This document shows positions 8,758 through 17,324 of a stretch of DNA of 64,000 bases, piece by piece. The notes beneath the pieces were generated by a model. That model saw only the letters and a list, made by a program, of their open reading frames with translations, made no database searches and was not told the origin of the DNA. A program made the translations under genes and the position numbers. Source of the stretch: a bacterium (GTDB lineage Bacteria; Pseudomonadota; Gammaproteobacteria; Burkholderiales; Thiobacillaceae); contig WOUQ01000001.1 of NCBI GenBank assembly GCA_009772925.1, positions 62,001 to 126,000 on the forward strand, in the 5' to 3' direction. Numbering within the stretch: the stretch's first letter is position 1; each line of letters starts with the position of its first letter.

Positions 8758-10224
8758 ATGGAAATCGAGCTCAAGCTAGCCCTGGATGCCCGCCACGCCA
8801 CGCGCCTGCGCCGGCATCCGCTGCTGGCCGGCATCAAGCCGTCCGGCCGTGTGCTGCACAGCGTTTACTACGACACGCCCGATTTCGCCCTGATGCGCCA
8901 CGCCATCGCCTTCCGGCTGCGGCGGCTGGGCTATCACTGGGTGCAGACCCTGAAGGCGGAGGCACCGGCGGTGGGCGCACTGAGCAGCCGGCCGGAATGG
9001 GAAATGCCGGTGGCCGGCTCAGCTCCCGACCTCGCCATCCTGCCCGCCGAAGCCCTGGAACTGCTGCGCGGCATCGGTACGGCGCGACTTGCGCCGGTGT
9101 TCGTCACCGAATTCCGGCGCACGACCTGGCGGCTGCAAGGCGCGGGCGGTGCCGCCGAACTGGCCCTGGACCAGGGCACGATCCGCGCCGGCACGGCCGA
9201 GCGGCCCATTTCCGAAGTGGAGATCGAGCTGCTCGACGGCGCCCCGGAGGCGCTCTTCGACTGGGCGCTCGGCCTGCTGGAACACCTCTCCCTGCGTGTC
9301 GAGCCGCGCAGCAAGGCGGAGCGCGGCTATTTCCTGTGCGGGGCCGCCCAGCCGGCGCCGGTCCGCGCCGGGCGGCCCGATCTGCGCGCCGGGCAGCCGG
9401 CGGCGCAAGCCTGGCAGGAGATCGTCCGCTCCGCCCTGAGCCAGCTCGTCGCCAACGTGCCCGGCTTCCTGGAACAGGCCGACGACATCGAATATCTGCA
9501 CCAGTTGCGCATCGCCCTGCGCCGCCTGCGCGGCGCCGCCGCCCTCGGCGACGGTGTCGGCAAGGCGCGACCGGCCTGGGCGGCGGGTCTGGCCGCGGTC
9601 ATGCAAGACCTGAACCCCGCCCGCGACTGGGACGTCTTCGTGGCGGAAACCCTGCCTTCCGTGCGGCCGGTGCTGGGCGACCCGCCCCTGTGCGAGAGCT
9701 TCCTGTCCGGCGTCGGCACGACCGCCGCGCGGGCGCGCGAACAGGCCCAGGCGTGCATCGCCGCGCCGGATTTCACCCGCCTGGTGCTCAGCATCGGCCG
9801 CGACCTGCAGGCCGCGCGCGAGGCGGGCGCGCCGGTGGAAGACTGGGCGCGCCGCATCCTCGGACGGCGCTGGAAGAACCTGCGCCGTCAGTGTCGCCGG
9901 CTCGACGAACTCGATGCCGCCGGTCGCCACCGCCTGCGCATCGCCGCCAAGAAGCTGCGCTACGCCGCCGATGCCCTCGAGGGCCTCTATGGCAAACGCG
10001 CCCGTAGCTTCCTCAAGCGGCTGGCCGAATTGCAGGACCGTCTGGGGCGCGCCAACGATGCCGTCGTCGCCGACCGGCTGCTACAGGAGGTACATCGGCG
10101 GGACGCCGAGGCGGCCTATGACGCCGGCCGTATCAGCGGCGCATTGCGCGAGCGCTCGGGCCAGCATCACGCCGAAGACGAGGCTGCCTGGCGGCGCATG
10201 ACGGCAGTGAATAAGTTCTGGTGA
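8758..10224 (+). CDS. CYTH and CHAD domain protein (inorganic triphosphatase-like)
   Basis: A 488-residue two-domain protein. Residues 1 to about 200 are a CYTH/triphosphate tunnel domain: the N-terminal MEIELK gives the ExExK signature, followed by VYYDTPDFALMRHAIAFRLR, an LKAE strand, and acidic strands such as ISEVEIELLDG. Residues about 220-488 are a CHAD domain, an alpha-helical His/Lys/Arg-rich module known to bind polyphosphate; repeated helices contain IEYLHQLRIALRRLRGA and HRLRIAAKKLRYAADALEGL. E. coli YgiF has the same architecture and hydrolyses inorganic triphosphate. The start is the ATG at 8758, divergent from ppk1. The context supports triphosphate or polyphosphate handling. 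Confidence 0.92.
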   Translation: MEIELKLALDARHATRLRRHPLLAGIKPSGRVLHSVYYDTPDFALMRHAIAFRLRRLGYHWVQTLKAEAPAVGALSSRPEWEMPVAGSAPDLAILPAEALELLRGIGTARLAPVFVTEFRRTTWRLQGAGGAAELALDQGTIRAGTAERPISEVEIELLDGAPEALFDWALGLLEHLSLRVEPRSKAERGYFLCGAAQPAPVRAGRPDLRAGQPAAQAWQEIVRSALSQLVANVPGFLEQADDIEYLHQLRIALRRLRGAAALGDGVGKARPAWAAGLAAVMQDLNPARDWDVFVAETLPSVRPVLGDPPLCESFLSGVGTTAARAREQAQACIAAPDFTRLVLSIGRDLQAAREAGAPVEDWARRILGRRWKNLRRQCRRLDELDAAGRHRLRIAAKKLRYAADALEGLYGKRARSFLKRLAELQDRLGRANDAVVADRLLQEVHRRDAEAAYDAGRISGALRERSGQHHAEDEAAWRRMTAVNKFW

Positions 10225-10244
10225 GCGGCGGCTAGGCTGCCACC

Positions 10245-10408
10245 AGCAGCCTGTCGGACTTGAAGGAAATCGGCTGCAACAATGGCGGAACGGTCCATTT
10301 TTCGCCGCTTTCTTGGGCAATAGTTCGACTATTGCCCTGCAAAATCGTCAAAAACTGTCCTCGTTCGGCCATTTTTTTGCTTCGATTCTTCAAGTCCGAC
10401 AGGCTGCT
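10245..10408. mobile_element. MITE-like element 1 (164 bp, 21-bp terminal inverted repeats)
   Basis: The ends are perfect 21-bp inverted repeats: AGCAGCCTGTCGGACTTGAA-G at 10245-10265 and its complement at 10388-10408. The centre holds a perfect 10-bp stem, GGGCAATAGT / ACTATTGCCC with loop TCG, at 10315-10337. It encodes nothing. The composition is more AT-rich than its surroundings. The right terminal repeat supplies the stop codon and last residues of nnrD. The ends look like a non-autonomous derivative of an insertion sequence, which I cannot identify; no clear target duplication is visible. Confidence 0.7.
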
Positions 10409-11247
10409 ATGTACTGATTGAGCAGGCGCCGCGCGTGCGGGATCAGCTCCGACGCCGCCAGTCCGATCGGGCCGAGCCCCGCCCGCGCGGCTGCGTCGCC
10501 TGCCGCGCCGTGCAGCCAGACGCCGGTCCTGGCCGCGTCGAAGGCGGACATGCCTTGCGCCAGCAGGGCGGCGATGATGCCCGCCAGCACGTCGCCCATG
10601 CCCGGCGCGGCCATGCCGGGGTTGCCCGTTTCATTGCGCCAGACCTCGTTTTCCGCGCTGCCGACCAGGCTATGAGCCCCTTTCAGCACCACACAGGCGC
10701 CGGTGAGTTGTTGCAGACGCCGCAACGCCTCCGGCCGCTCGGCCTGCACGGTGGCGGGCGTCTCGCCCAGCAGGCGGGCGGCCTCGCCGGGGTGCGGCGT
10801 GATGAGGCTGGGGGCGGCGCGGGCGCGCAGCAAGGCGAGCAGGGCATCGTCGCCCGCCAGCAGGTTGAGAGCGTCGGCGTCGAACAGCACGGCATGCTCC
10901 AACGGCAGCACGGCCCGCAACCATTCGCGCGCGGCGGCGGCGAGGCCGAGGCCGGGACCGGCGACCAGACAGGCCGGGCGGGGCAGGGCCAGCAGGCACT
11001 CGGGCACGGCGAGCATGAGTTCCGGCGTACCCGCATCCACCGCGACGCGCGCATCGAGGAGGCCGACATAGACCCGCCCGGCGCCGCAGGCCAGGGCGGC
11101 GCGGCCCGCCAGCAGTGCGGCGCCGGCCATGCCTGGGGCGCCGCCGAGTATGCCCACCGCGCCGAAGTCGCCTTTGTGGCTTTCCATGGGACGCGCCGGC
11201 AGGCGCGCGGGAGGGGGATACAAACCTGACGTCAGCATGGTTTTCAT
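10390..11247 (-). CDS. nnrD: ADP-dependent NAD(P)H-hydrate dehydratase (YjeF C-terminal domain family)
   Basis: A 285-residue protein that would repair hydrated NAD(P)H with ADP. Ribokinase-like fold motifs are visible: GDFGAVGILGGAPGMAGAA, VAGPGLG, VLFDADALNLLAG, LITPHPGEAARLLG, VVLKGAHSLVG, GNPGMAAPGMGDVLAGIIAA. It lacks the N-terminal epimerase domain found in many bifunctional enzymes, so it is a stand-alone dehydratase. I prefer the ATG at 11247 (MKTMLTSG); an extension to 11304 is possible but would overlap the divergent small gene. The last residues (IAACRT) and the stop codon are encoded inside the terminal repeat of MITE-like element 1, so the native C-terminus seems to have been replaced. 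Confidence 0.88.
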   Translation of the reverse strand: MKTMLTSGLYPPPARLPARPMESHKGDFGAVGILGGAPGMAGAALLAGRAALACGAGRVYVGLLDARVAVDAGTPELMLAVPECLLALPRPACLVAGPGLGLAAAAREWLRAVLPLEHAVLFDADALNLLAGDDALLALLRARAAPSLITPHPGEAARLLGETPATVQAERPEALRRLQQLTGACVVLKGAHSLVGSAENEVWRNETGNPGMAAPGMGDVLAGIIAALLAQGMSAFDAARTGVWLHGAAGDAAARAGLGPIGLAASELIPHARRLLNQYIAACRT

Positions 11248-11298
11248 TTCGTTTCGGCGATCTATAAAACCATTACAGCCCAGATGCAGGAGGATGTC

Positions 11299-11490
11299 AT
11301 GCAAAACCCCATCCCCCGTTCAGGCAAGACCCGGCCGCCGCGCCCACGCGAGGAAGCCTGCCCGATCCTGGAGGACGACGACGATTTCGGCGTCGATGCC
11401 CTCGATACCCCGGAGGGCGCCGACCTCCTGGGTCATGACTGCGGCCTCGATCACCTGGGCAAGTGGTCCCTGCCCGAGGCGGATGACTAA
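11299..11490 (+). CDS. small acidic hypothetical protein (63 aa)
   Basis: A short ORF with an excellent ribosome binding site: AGGAGG at 11288-11293, 5 nt before the ATG at 11299. An in-frame ATG at 11284 lies upstream but precedes the Shine-Dalgarno, so I use 11299. The protein has a basic N-terminus (RSGKTRPPRPREE) and an acidic remainder with ILEDDDDFGVDALDTPEGAD. There is no signal peptide or membrane segment and no family I recognise. It is divergent from nnrD and followed by a possible terminator at 11577-11599. Regulatory or adaptor roles are possible but unsupported. Confidence 0.65.
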   Translation: MQNPIPRSGKTRPPRPREEACPILEDDDDFGVDALDTPEGADLLGHDCGLDHLGKWSLPEADD

Positions 11491-11576
11491 CCCTCGATAT
11501 CGCCCGAAAGCCTGGACCTTCCAACAGGGCGCGGGCGACTCTCCATATAACTAAAGTTTTATCCGGCGCTGCCGAT

Positions 11577-11599
11577 AAAAGCCTTCTGTGCCGGCTTTT
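11577..11599 (+). terminator. candidate intrinsic terminator after the 63-aa gene
   Basis: AAAAGCC at 11577-11583 pairs with GGCTTTT at 11593-11599 around a 9-nt loop and is followed by a T-rich tract (CCTTTTCTC). It lies 87 bp after the small acidic gene and just before the response regulator. Confidence 0.5.
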
Positions 11600-11615
11600 C
11601 CTTTTCTCGTGGCTT

Positions 11616-12014
11616 ATGAATCCAATGGATAACTCCCCCCGTGTGCTGGTGGTCGACGACGACACCCTCATGCGCGAATTGTTGAAGGCGCTGCTGCGCG
11701 ATGAGGGTTTCACGGTCGCCGGCGAGGCCAAGGACGGCCAGAGCGCCCTGGCCCAGGTGGACCGCGTCCGTCCCGATCTGGTGTGCCTGGACGTCAACAT
11801 GCCCGGCATGTCCGGCATCGACGTGCTCAAGGCCATCAAGGCGCGCTGCGAATCCTGCCGCGTCGTCATGATTTCCGGCGATGCCAGCATGGCGACGGTG
11901 CGCGAGGCCGTTGGCTATGGCGCCGTCGGCTTCATCGTCAAGCCTTTCAAGGCGGGGCGCGTCGGCGCCTCCCTGCGTGCCGCCATGAAGGCGCCGGCGG
12001 ACGCCTTCGGCTGA
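11616..12014 (+). CDS. single-domain response regulator (CheY-like receiver)
   Basis: A 132-residue receiver domain with no output domain. The acidic pocket is VVDDD (residues 12-16), the phospho-acceptor is the Asp in LVCLDVNMPGMSG (about residue 59), the switch Ser is in VVMISGD and the conserved Lys is in FIVKPFK. The alternative start at 11625 (MDNSPR) would remove only three residues. No histidine kinase is adjacent, so its partner is unknown. Its stop codon is 4 bp before MITE-like element 2, so the 3' UTR belongs to that element. Confidence 0.9.
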   Translation: MNPMDNSPRVLVVDDDTLMRELLKALLRDEGFTVAGEAKDGQSALAQVDRVRPDLVCLDVNMPGMSGIDVLKAIKARCESCRVVMISGDASMATVREAVGYGAVGFIVKPFKAGRVGASLRAAMKAPADAFG

Positions 12015-12017
12015 TTA

Positions 12018-12286
12018 AGAGCCTATTTCAGTAGGGATCATGCCCCGCGCCGCTGGTGTGCGGGATGCAGTGCAAGGCGCGGGTGGCGCGGTTTGGTCGT
12101 TCCAAACAAGCCACCCGCAACGCGGCAATGTACCCGCACACCAGCGGCCCTTCGGGTTGAGACCAGGAACGGCGTCTGCGGCGTTGCGGCGCTTGGCCAT
12201 GGAATGACCATGGCCGGCGCGTCGCGCCTTGCATCCATCCGTTCCTGGCCTCAACGCGGGGCATGACCCCTACTGAAATAGGCTCT
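12018..12286. mobile_element. MITE-like element 2 (269 bp)
   Basis: The ends are inverted repeats: AGAGCCTATTTCAGTAGGG at 12018-12036 continues for about 32 bp and matches the complement of the right end at 12255-12286 with a single mismatch. Inner inverted repeats are also present, for example GGTGTGCGGG / CCCGCACACC at about 12055-12146. There is no convincing ORF; three overlapping minus-strand ORFs of 66-79 codons are a product of the palindromic GC-rich sequence. It fills the gap between the response regulator and purL. Confidence 0.7.
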
Positions 12287-12355
12287 AAGGCAGGGTGTGC
12301 CCGCGCGGCGACAAGCTACGCGTTGTTTCGTTAACATAGGCGGCTTCCCAATCCG

Positions 12356-15300
12356 ATGGGCAAGCCCATGCACCGCGTACTCCACCTGAAGGGCGGACCC
12401 GCCCTTTCCGACTTCCGCATCGACAAACTGCTCGCCGCGCTGAAACCCGCGGGCGTTGCCGGTCTGGTCGCGGAATACCGCTATTTCGTCGAACTGGCGC
12501 GGGAGCCGGATGCGGACGACCTCGCTTTCCTCGGCGAGCTGTTGCACGCCTCGCCGCACACGCCGGAGGCGGACGTGGTGCTGGTGGTGCCGCGCCTGGG
12601 CACCGTCTCGCCTTGGTCTTCCAAGGCCACGGACATCGCCGCCAACTGCGGTTTGCAGGCGGTGCTTCGCATCGAGCGCGGTGTGTGCTGGCAACTGTTC
12701 CGCAAGAAGGGTCGCCGACTGGCGCCGGAAACCATCCAGGCCGCGCTGCCCCTGCTGCACGACCGCATGACCGAGAGCGTGTTGTTCGACGAGGTCGGCG
12801 CCGGGCAACTGTTCCACCACGTCGAGCCGCCGCCCTTCAACACCGTGGATATCCTCAGGGGCGGCCGCAAGGCCCTTGAGCAGGCCAACGCCGACTGGGG
12901 CCTGGCCCTGTCGGCGGACGAGATCGACTACCTGGTGAAGAACTTCAAGGCGGTGAAGCGCAATCCCACCGACGTCGAGTTGATGATGTTCGCCCAGGCC
13001 AACTCGGAGCATTGCCGGCACAAGATCTTCAACGCCGAGTGGGTCATCGACGGCAGGAAGCAGGATGAGTCCCTGTTCGCCATGATCCGCCACACCCATC
13101 AGGTGCGGCCGCAAGGCACGCTGTCGGCCTATTCCGACAACGCCTCGGTCATCGAAGGCGCCAGCATCGGCCGCTTCTATCCGGACGCGAAGGGCGTCTA
13201 TGGCTACCACCTGGAGCCCACCCACATCCTCATGAAGGTGGAGACCCACAACCATCCCACCGCCATTTCCCCCTTCCCCGGTGCCGCCACCGGCTCCGGC
13301 GGCGAGATCCGCGACGAGGGCGCGGTGGGCCAGGGTTCCAAGCCCAAGGCCGGCCTTACCGGCTTCACCGTCTCCAACCTGAACATCCCCGGCTTCATCC
13401 AGCCCTGGGAAAAGGAGCACGGCCGCCCCGGGCGCATCGTTTCGCCCTTGCAGATCATGCTGGAAGGGCCCATCGGCGCGGCGGCGTTCAACAATGAATT
13501 CGGCCGGCCCAACCTGACCGGCTACTTCCGCACCTTCGAGCTGGATACCCCGGACGGCCAGGTTCGCGGCTACCACAAGCCCATCATGCTGGCGGGCGGC
13601 GTCGGCAACATCCGCGAGGACCACATCCACAAGCAGCATTTCAAGGCCGGCGCCCTCCTCATCCAGCTCGGCGGCCCCGGCCTGCTCATCGGCCTGGGCG
13701 GCGGCGCCGCCTCCAGCATGGGCGCCGGCAGCAATGCCGAGGCCCTGGACTTCGACTCGGTGCAGCGCGGCAACCCGGAGATCCAGCGCCGCGCCCAGGA
13801 AGTCATCGACCGCTGCTGGCAGATGGGGGAGGCGAATCCCATCCTCTCCATCCACGACGTCGGCGCCGGCGGCCTCTCCAACGCCATGCCGGAACTGGCG
13901 CATGGCGCCGGCCTCGGGGCGAAGTTCGAACTGCGCGACGTGCCCAGCCTGGAGCCGGGCATGGCGCCCAGGGAAATCTGGTGCAACGAAGCCCAGGAAC
14001 GCTACGTGCTGGCCATCGCCGCCAAGGATCTGCCGCTGTTCCGGGCGCTCTGCGAGCGGGAACGCTGCCCCTTCGCGGTGGTGGGCACGGCGACGAAGGA
14101 TGGTCAACTGGTGGTGGCCGACCGCCACTTCGGCAACCAGCCGGTGGACATGCCCATGGAGGTGCTGCTCGGCAAGCCGCCGCGCATGACGCGCAAGGTC
14201 AAGCGCCTGGCGCCCAGCCTCAAGCCCTTCACCGCCGAGGGGCTGGACCTGGTAGAGGCGGCCTACCGGGTGCTGCGGCATCCCAGCGTGGCCAACAAGA
14301 ACTTCCTCATCACCATCGGCGACCGTACCGTCGGCGGCTTTACCGCCCGCGACCAGTTCGTCGGCCCCTGGCAGATGCCCGTGGCGGACGTCGCGGTGAC
14401 CACCCTGGGCTACGACACGAATCTGGGCGAGGCCATGGCCATGGGCGAGCGCAGCCCCGTCGCCCTCATCAACCCGGCCGCTTCCGGCCGCATGGCGGTG
14501 GGCGAGGCCGTCACCAACCTGGCGGCGGCGGCGGTGAACGACCTCTCCGACCTCCGCCTGTCCGCCAACTGGATGGCCGCCGCCGGCCACCCGGGCGAGG
14601 ATGCGGCCCTGTTCGAGACCGTGCAGGCGGTGGGCAAGGAACTGTGCCCCGCCCTGAATATCAGCATTCCGGTGGGCAAGGACTCCATGTCCATGCGCAC
14701 CCTGTGGGAGGAAAACGGCGAGAAGAAGGCCGTGGTCTCGCCCCTGTCCCTCATCATCACCGCCTTCGCTCCCTGCGCCGACGCGCGCCGCACCCTGACG
14801 CCGCAACTGCGTGCCGACCAGGGCGAGACGGATCTGCTCCTGTTCGATCTGGGCCGCGGCCGCAACCGCCTGGGCGGCAGCGTGCTGGGCCAGGTCTACG
14901 GCGAGTTGGGCGATACCTGCCCGGACCTGGAGAAGCCTGCCCGGCTGAAGAGCTTCTTCGCCCTGATCCAGAAGCTCAACGCCGAGGGCAAGTTGCTGGC
15001 CTACCACGACCGTGCCGACGGCGGCCTGTTCGCCACGATCTGCGAGATGGCCTTCGCCGGCCGCTGCGGGGTGGACCTCGACGTCGACGAGCTGAGATAC
15101 CACCGTATCCACGACGACATCATGGAAGACGTGGTGGACGCCCCCGATCCGCGCGAGCCCTACACCAGCCGCCTGTTCGGCATCCTCTTCAACGAGGAAC
15201 TGGGGGCGGTGGTGCAGGTACGACGCGGCGACACCCGCGCGGTCATGGATGCCATCCTGGAAGCCGACCTGCGCGACGAGTTCTACATCATCGGTGCAAC

Positions 15301-16306
15301 CAACAAGAAGGACCGCATCCGCATCCTGCGCGAGGGCGCCGCGGTGTTCAACGAGGCGCGCACAGATCTTCTCGAAGCCTGGTCCGAGACCAGCTTCCGG
15401 CTCCAGGCCCTGCGCGACAACCCGGCCTGTGCCGAGCAGGAGTTCAAGGGTTTGGCGAAGAAGAACAACCCCGGCCTGCATGCCAGGCTGAGTTTCGAAC
15501 CGAACGAGGACGTCGCCGCCCCTTATGTCAGGAAGAAGCGCGCGCAGCCGAAGGTGGCCATCCTGCGCGAGCAGGGCGTCAACGGCGAGGTGGAAATGGC
15601 CGCCGCCTTCCACAAGGCCGGCTTCGCGCCGGTGGACGTGCACATGAGCGATGTCCTCGCCGGCCGCGTCAAGCTCAAGGATTTCAAGGGTCTCGCCGCC
15701 TGCGGCGGCTTTTCCTACGGTGACGTGCTCGGTGCGGGAGGTGGCTGGGCCGCGTCCATCCTGCACAACCCCCGCGCTCGCGACGAGTTCCAGGCCTTCT
15801 TCGTGCGGTCCGACAGCTTCGCCCTGGGGGTCTGCAACGGCTGCCAGATGATGAGCCGGCTCAAGGACATCATCCCCGGCGCCGAGCACTGGCCGCGTTT
15901 CGAGCGCAACCTGTCGGAGCAATTCGAGGCCCGCTTCGTCATGGTCGAGGTCCCGGAGACCCCGTCCATCCTGTTCGACGGCATGGCCGGTTCGCGCATG
16001 CCCATCGTCGTCGCGCACGGCGAGGGCCGCGCGGTGTTCGATGGCAAGGCCCAGCGCAAGGCGGCGGAGGTGTGCCTGCGCTACGTCGACAACCGCGGCC
16101 GCAGGACCGAGACCTATCCCCTCAACCCCAACGGTTCGCCGCGGGGCATCACCGGGCTGACCACGCCGGACGGCCGTTTCACCATCATGATGCCGCACCC
16201 GGAGCGGCTGTTCCGCGCCGTGCAGCATTCCTGGCGGCCGGACGACTGGAAGGAGGATGGTCCCTGGCTGCGCCTGTTCCGCAACGCGCGTAGGTGGGTG
16301 GGCTAG
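12356..16306 (+). CDS. purL: phosphoribosylformylglycinamidine synthase, single-chain PurL
   Basis: A 1316-residue enzyme of de novo purine synthesis that converts FGAR, glutamine and ATP to FGAM. Domain order matches the large PurL of Proteobacteria: PurS-like N-terminus, a linker and two AIR-synthetase-like halves ([53 protein letters not shown], [31 protein letters not shown]), and a C-terminal class I glutamine amidotransferase with the nucleophile Cys in [10 protein letters not shown] and the PHPERLFRA motif. An alternative start at 12368 ([10 protein letters not shown]) is equally plausible because neither ATG has a strong Shine-Dalgarno. It is a single-gene unit, converging on the CYTH gene 61 bp away. 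Confidence 0.97.
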   Translation: MGKPMHRVLHLKGGPALSDFRIDKLLAALKPAGVAGLVAEYRYFVELAREPDADDLAFLGELLHASPHTPEADVVLVVPRLGTVSPWSSKATDIAANCGLQAVLRIERGVCWQLFRKKGRRLAPETIQAALPLLHDRMTESVLFDEVGAGQLFHHVEPPPFNTVDILRGGRKALEQANADWGLALSADEIDYLVKNFKAVKRNPTDVELMMFAQANSEHCRHKIFNAEWVIDGRKQDESLFAMIRHTHQVRPQGTLSAYSDNASVIEGASIGRFYPDAKGVYGYHLEPTHILMKVETHNHPTAISPFPGAATGSGGEIRDEGAVGQGSKPKAGLTGFTVSNLNIPGFIQPWEKEHGRPGRIVSPLQIMLEGPIGAAAFNNEFGRPNLTGYFRTFELDTPDGQVRGYHKPIMLAGGVGNIREDHIHKQHFKAGALLIQLGGPGLLIGLGGGAASSMGAGSNAEALDFDSVQRGNPEIQRRAQEVIDRCWQMGEANPILSIHDVGAGGLSNAMPELAHGAGLGAKFELRDVPSLEPGMAPREIWCNEAQERYVLAIAAKDLPLFRALCERERCPFAVVGTATKDGQLVVADRHFGNQPVDMPMEVLLGKPPRMTRKVKRLAPSLKPFTAEGLDLVEAAYRVLRHPSVANKNFLITIGDRTVGGFTARDQFVGPWQMPVADVAVTTLGYDTNLGEAMAMGERSPVALINPAASGRMAVGEAVTNLAAAAVNDLSDLRLSANWMAAAGHPGEDAALFETVQAVGKELCPALNISIPVGKDSMSMRTLWEENGEKKAVVSPLSLIITAFAPCADARRTLTPQLRADQGETDLLLFDLGRGRNRLGGSVLGQVYGELGDTCPDLEKPARLKSFFALIQKLNAEGKLLAYHDRADGGLFATICEMAFAGRCGVDLDVDELRYHRIHDDIMEDVVDAPDPREPYTSRLFGILFNEELGAVVQVRRGDTRAVMDAILEADLRDEFYIIGATNKKDRIRILREGAAVFNEARTDLLEAWSETSFRLQALRDNPACAEQEFKGLAKKNNPGLHARLSFEPNEDVAAPYVRKKRAQPKVAILREQGVNGEVEMAAAFHKAGFAPVDVHMSDVLAGRVKLKDFKGLAACGGFSYGDVLGAGGGWAASILHNPRARDEFQAFFVRSDSFALGVCNGCQMMSRLKDIIPGAEHWPRFERNLSEQFEARFVMVEVPETPSILFDGMAGSRMPIVVAHGEGRAVFDGKAQRKAAEVCLRYVDNRGRRTETYPLNPNGSPRGITGLTTPDGRFTIMMPHPERLFRAVQHSWRPDDWKEDGPWLRLFRNARRWVG

Positions 16307-16367
16307 GAGAGGGGTCGCCGATGGACGAGCCCGAAGCTGAATCCCACCCCGCTCCTTGCGAGGTCGC

Positions 16368-17252
16368 TCAGTCCGTCATCCCCGCCTCCTTGAGCCCGGC
16401 ACTGTAGTACTCCAGCGCGGTCCTGGTTTTCGCGGACTGATCGGCACCGAGCACGATGCCGTGGGCGGCGAGGTAGGCCTTGAACGCACCGCCGAACTCG
16501 AAGGCTTCTTTCGGCAGGCACTTGGTGGAGACCTCCAGGATGCGCGAACCATCGGGATAGAGCCACATTTCGACGACGATGGGGCGGTCGAAGTCCTTCG
16601 GCTGGTGCTTGGCTTTGAGCAGAAAGGTGGGGCCCAGGAGGACCAACTGGTCCATGGTGATGCCCGCCGGCGCGTGCGCGTCATAGAAGGCGCGCTGTTC
16701 CTTGGAGAACAGCTTGCGCAGCGGCATCGCCCCCGCGGTCACATCGAGCACTTCCCGGCCTTTGCAAACGCCCTTGTATGAAGCCGAGCAGACGAACCCG
16801 CCCGGCATCACGTCCACCTCGATCTTGAAGGCCGCCGAGCGGCGCAGGTCCGGGTCGATGGTAGACGGGTCCACGGGGCGCAGCTTGATGACTGTGTCGG
16901 CGTCGCCGCCCTGGATGCGCCGAGCCCGGACGACCACCCCCGCCTTGTTCAAGGCCAGGTCGGGCGTATCGAAGAAAAATGCCTGCCGTGGCTGCGCCTC
17001 GACCGGGTCGAGGCCGACGCTCTTGACCGTCGCGCGGTGGCTGGTGAGGGGGACCGACAACTTCAGTTCGACGCTGGTCGATCCTTTGATGAGCTTGAAG
17101 AGTGCGTCAAATTGATCGCGCGAGAGGGGTTTCGCCAATGCGGGTTGCTTGGGCTTCACGATCCTTTTACGAGCCGTCACCGGTTTCGTTGCTGTCGTGG
17201 GCGTTGTACTTGGCTTGGGTTGAACGGTTTTTGTCGCTGTCCTGGTCACCAT
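16368..17252 (-). CDS. CYTH domain protein (triphosphate tunnel metalloenzyme-like)
   Basis: A 294-residue protein. Residues 1-45 are a low-complexity Thr/Lys/Pro/Ala tail. The rest looks like a CYTH beta-barrel: VELKLSVP gives an ExK core, followed by QAFFFDTPDLALNKAGVVVRARR, DTVIKLRPVD, AFKIEVDVMPGG, and C-terminal VEMWLYPDGSRILEVSTKC. Family members hydrolyse or cyclise triphosphate compounds with divalent metals; the substrate here is unknown. A Shine-Dalgarno-like AAGGGA lies upstream of the ATG at 17252. It is the last gene of a minus-strand run after the CYTH-Ppx fusion (72-bp gap), which suggests co-transcription. No CHAD domain is attached. Confidence 0.8.
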   Translation of the reverse strand: MVTRTATKTVQPKPSTTPTTATKPVTARKRIVKPKQPALAKPLSRDQFDALFKLIKGSTSVELKLSVPLTSHRATVKSVGLDPVEAQPRQAFFFDTPDLALNKAGVVVRARRIQGGDADTVIKLRPVDPSTIDPDLRRSAAFKIEVDVMPGGFVCSASYKGVCKGREVLDVTAGAMPLRKLFSKEQRAFYDAHAPAGITMDQLVLLGPTFLLKAKHQPKDFDRPIVVEMWLYPDGSRILEVSTKCLPKEAFEFGGAFKAYLAAHGIVLGADQSAKTRTALEYYSAGLKEAGMTD

Positions 17253-17324
17253 GGTCTAGATCCCTTTTGTAATCAATGAGCCGTGTCGTTCCACGGAGCC
17301 TTCTTTATTCAGGATAGCGCACGA

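Noticed and set aside
12251..16228. 1325-codon ORF on the minus strand opposite purL
   Set aside because: It is an antisense shadow of purL in a GC-rich sequence: His/Gly/Ala/Val-rich, no motif, and purL matches its family over full length.
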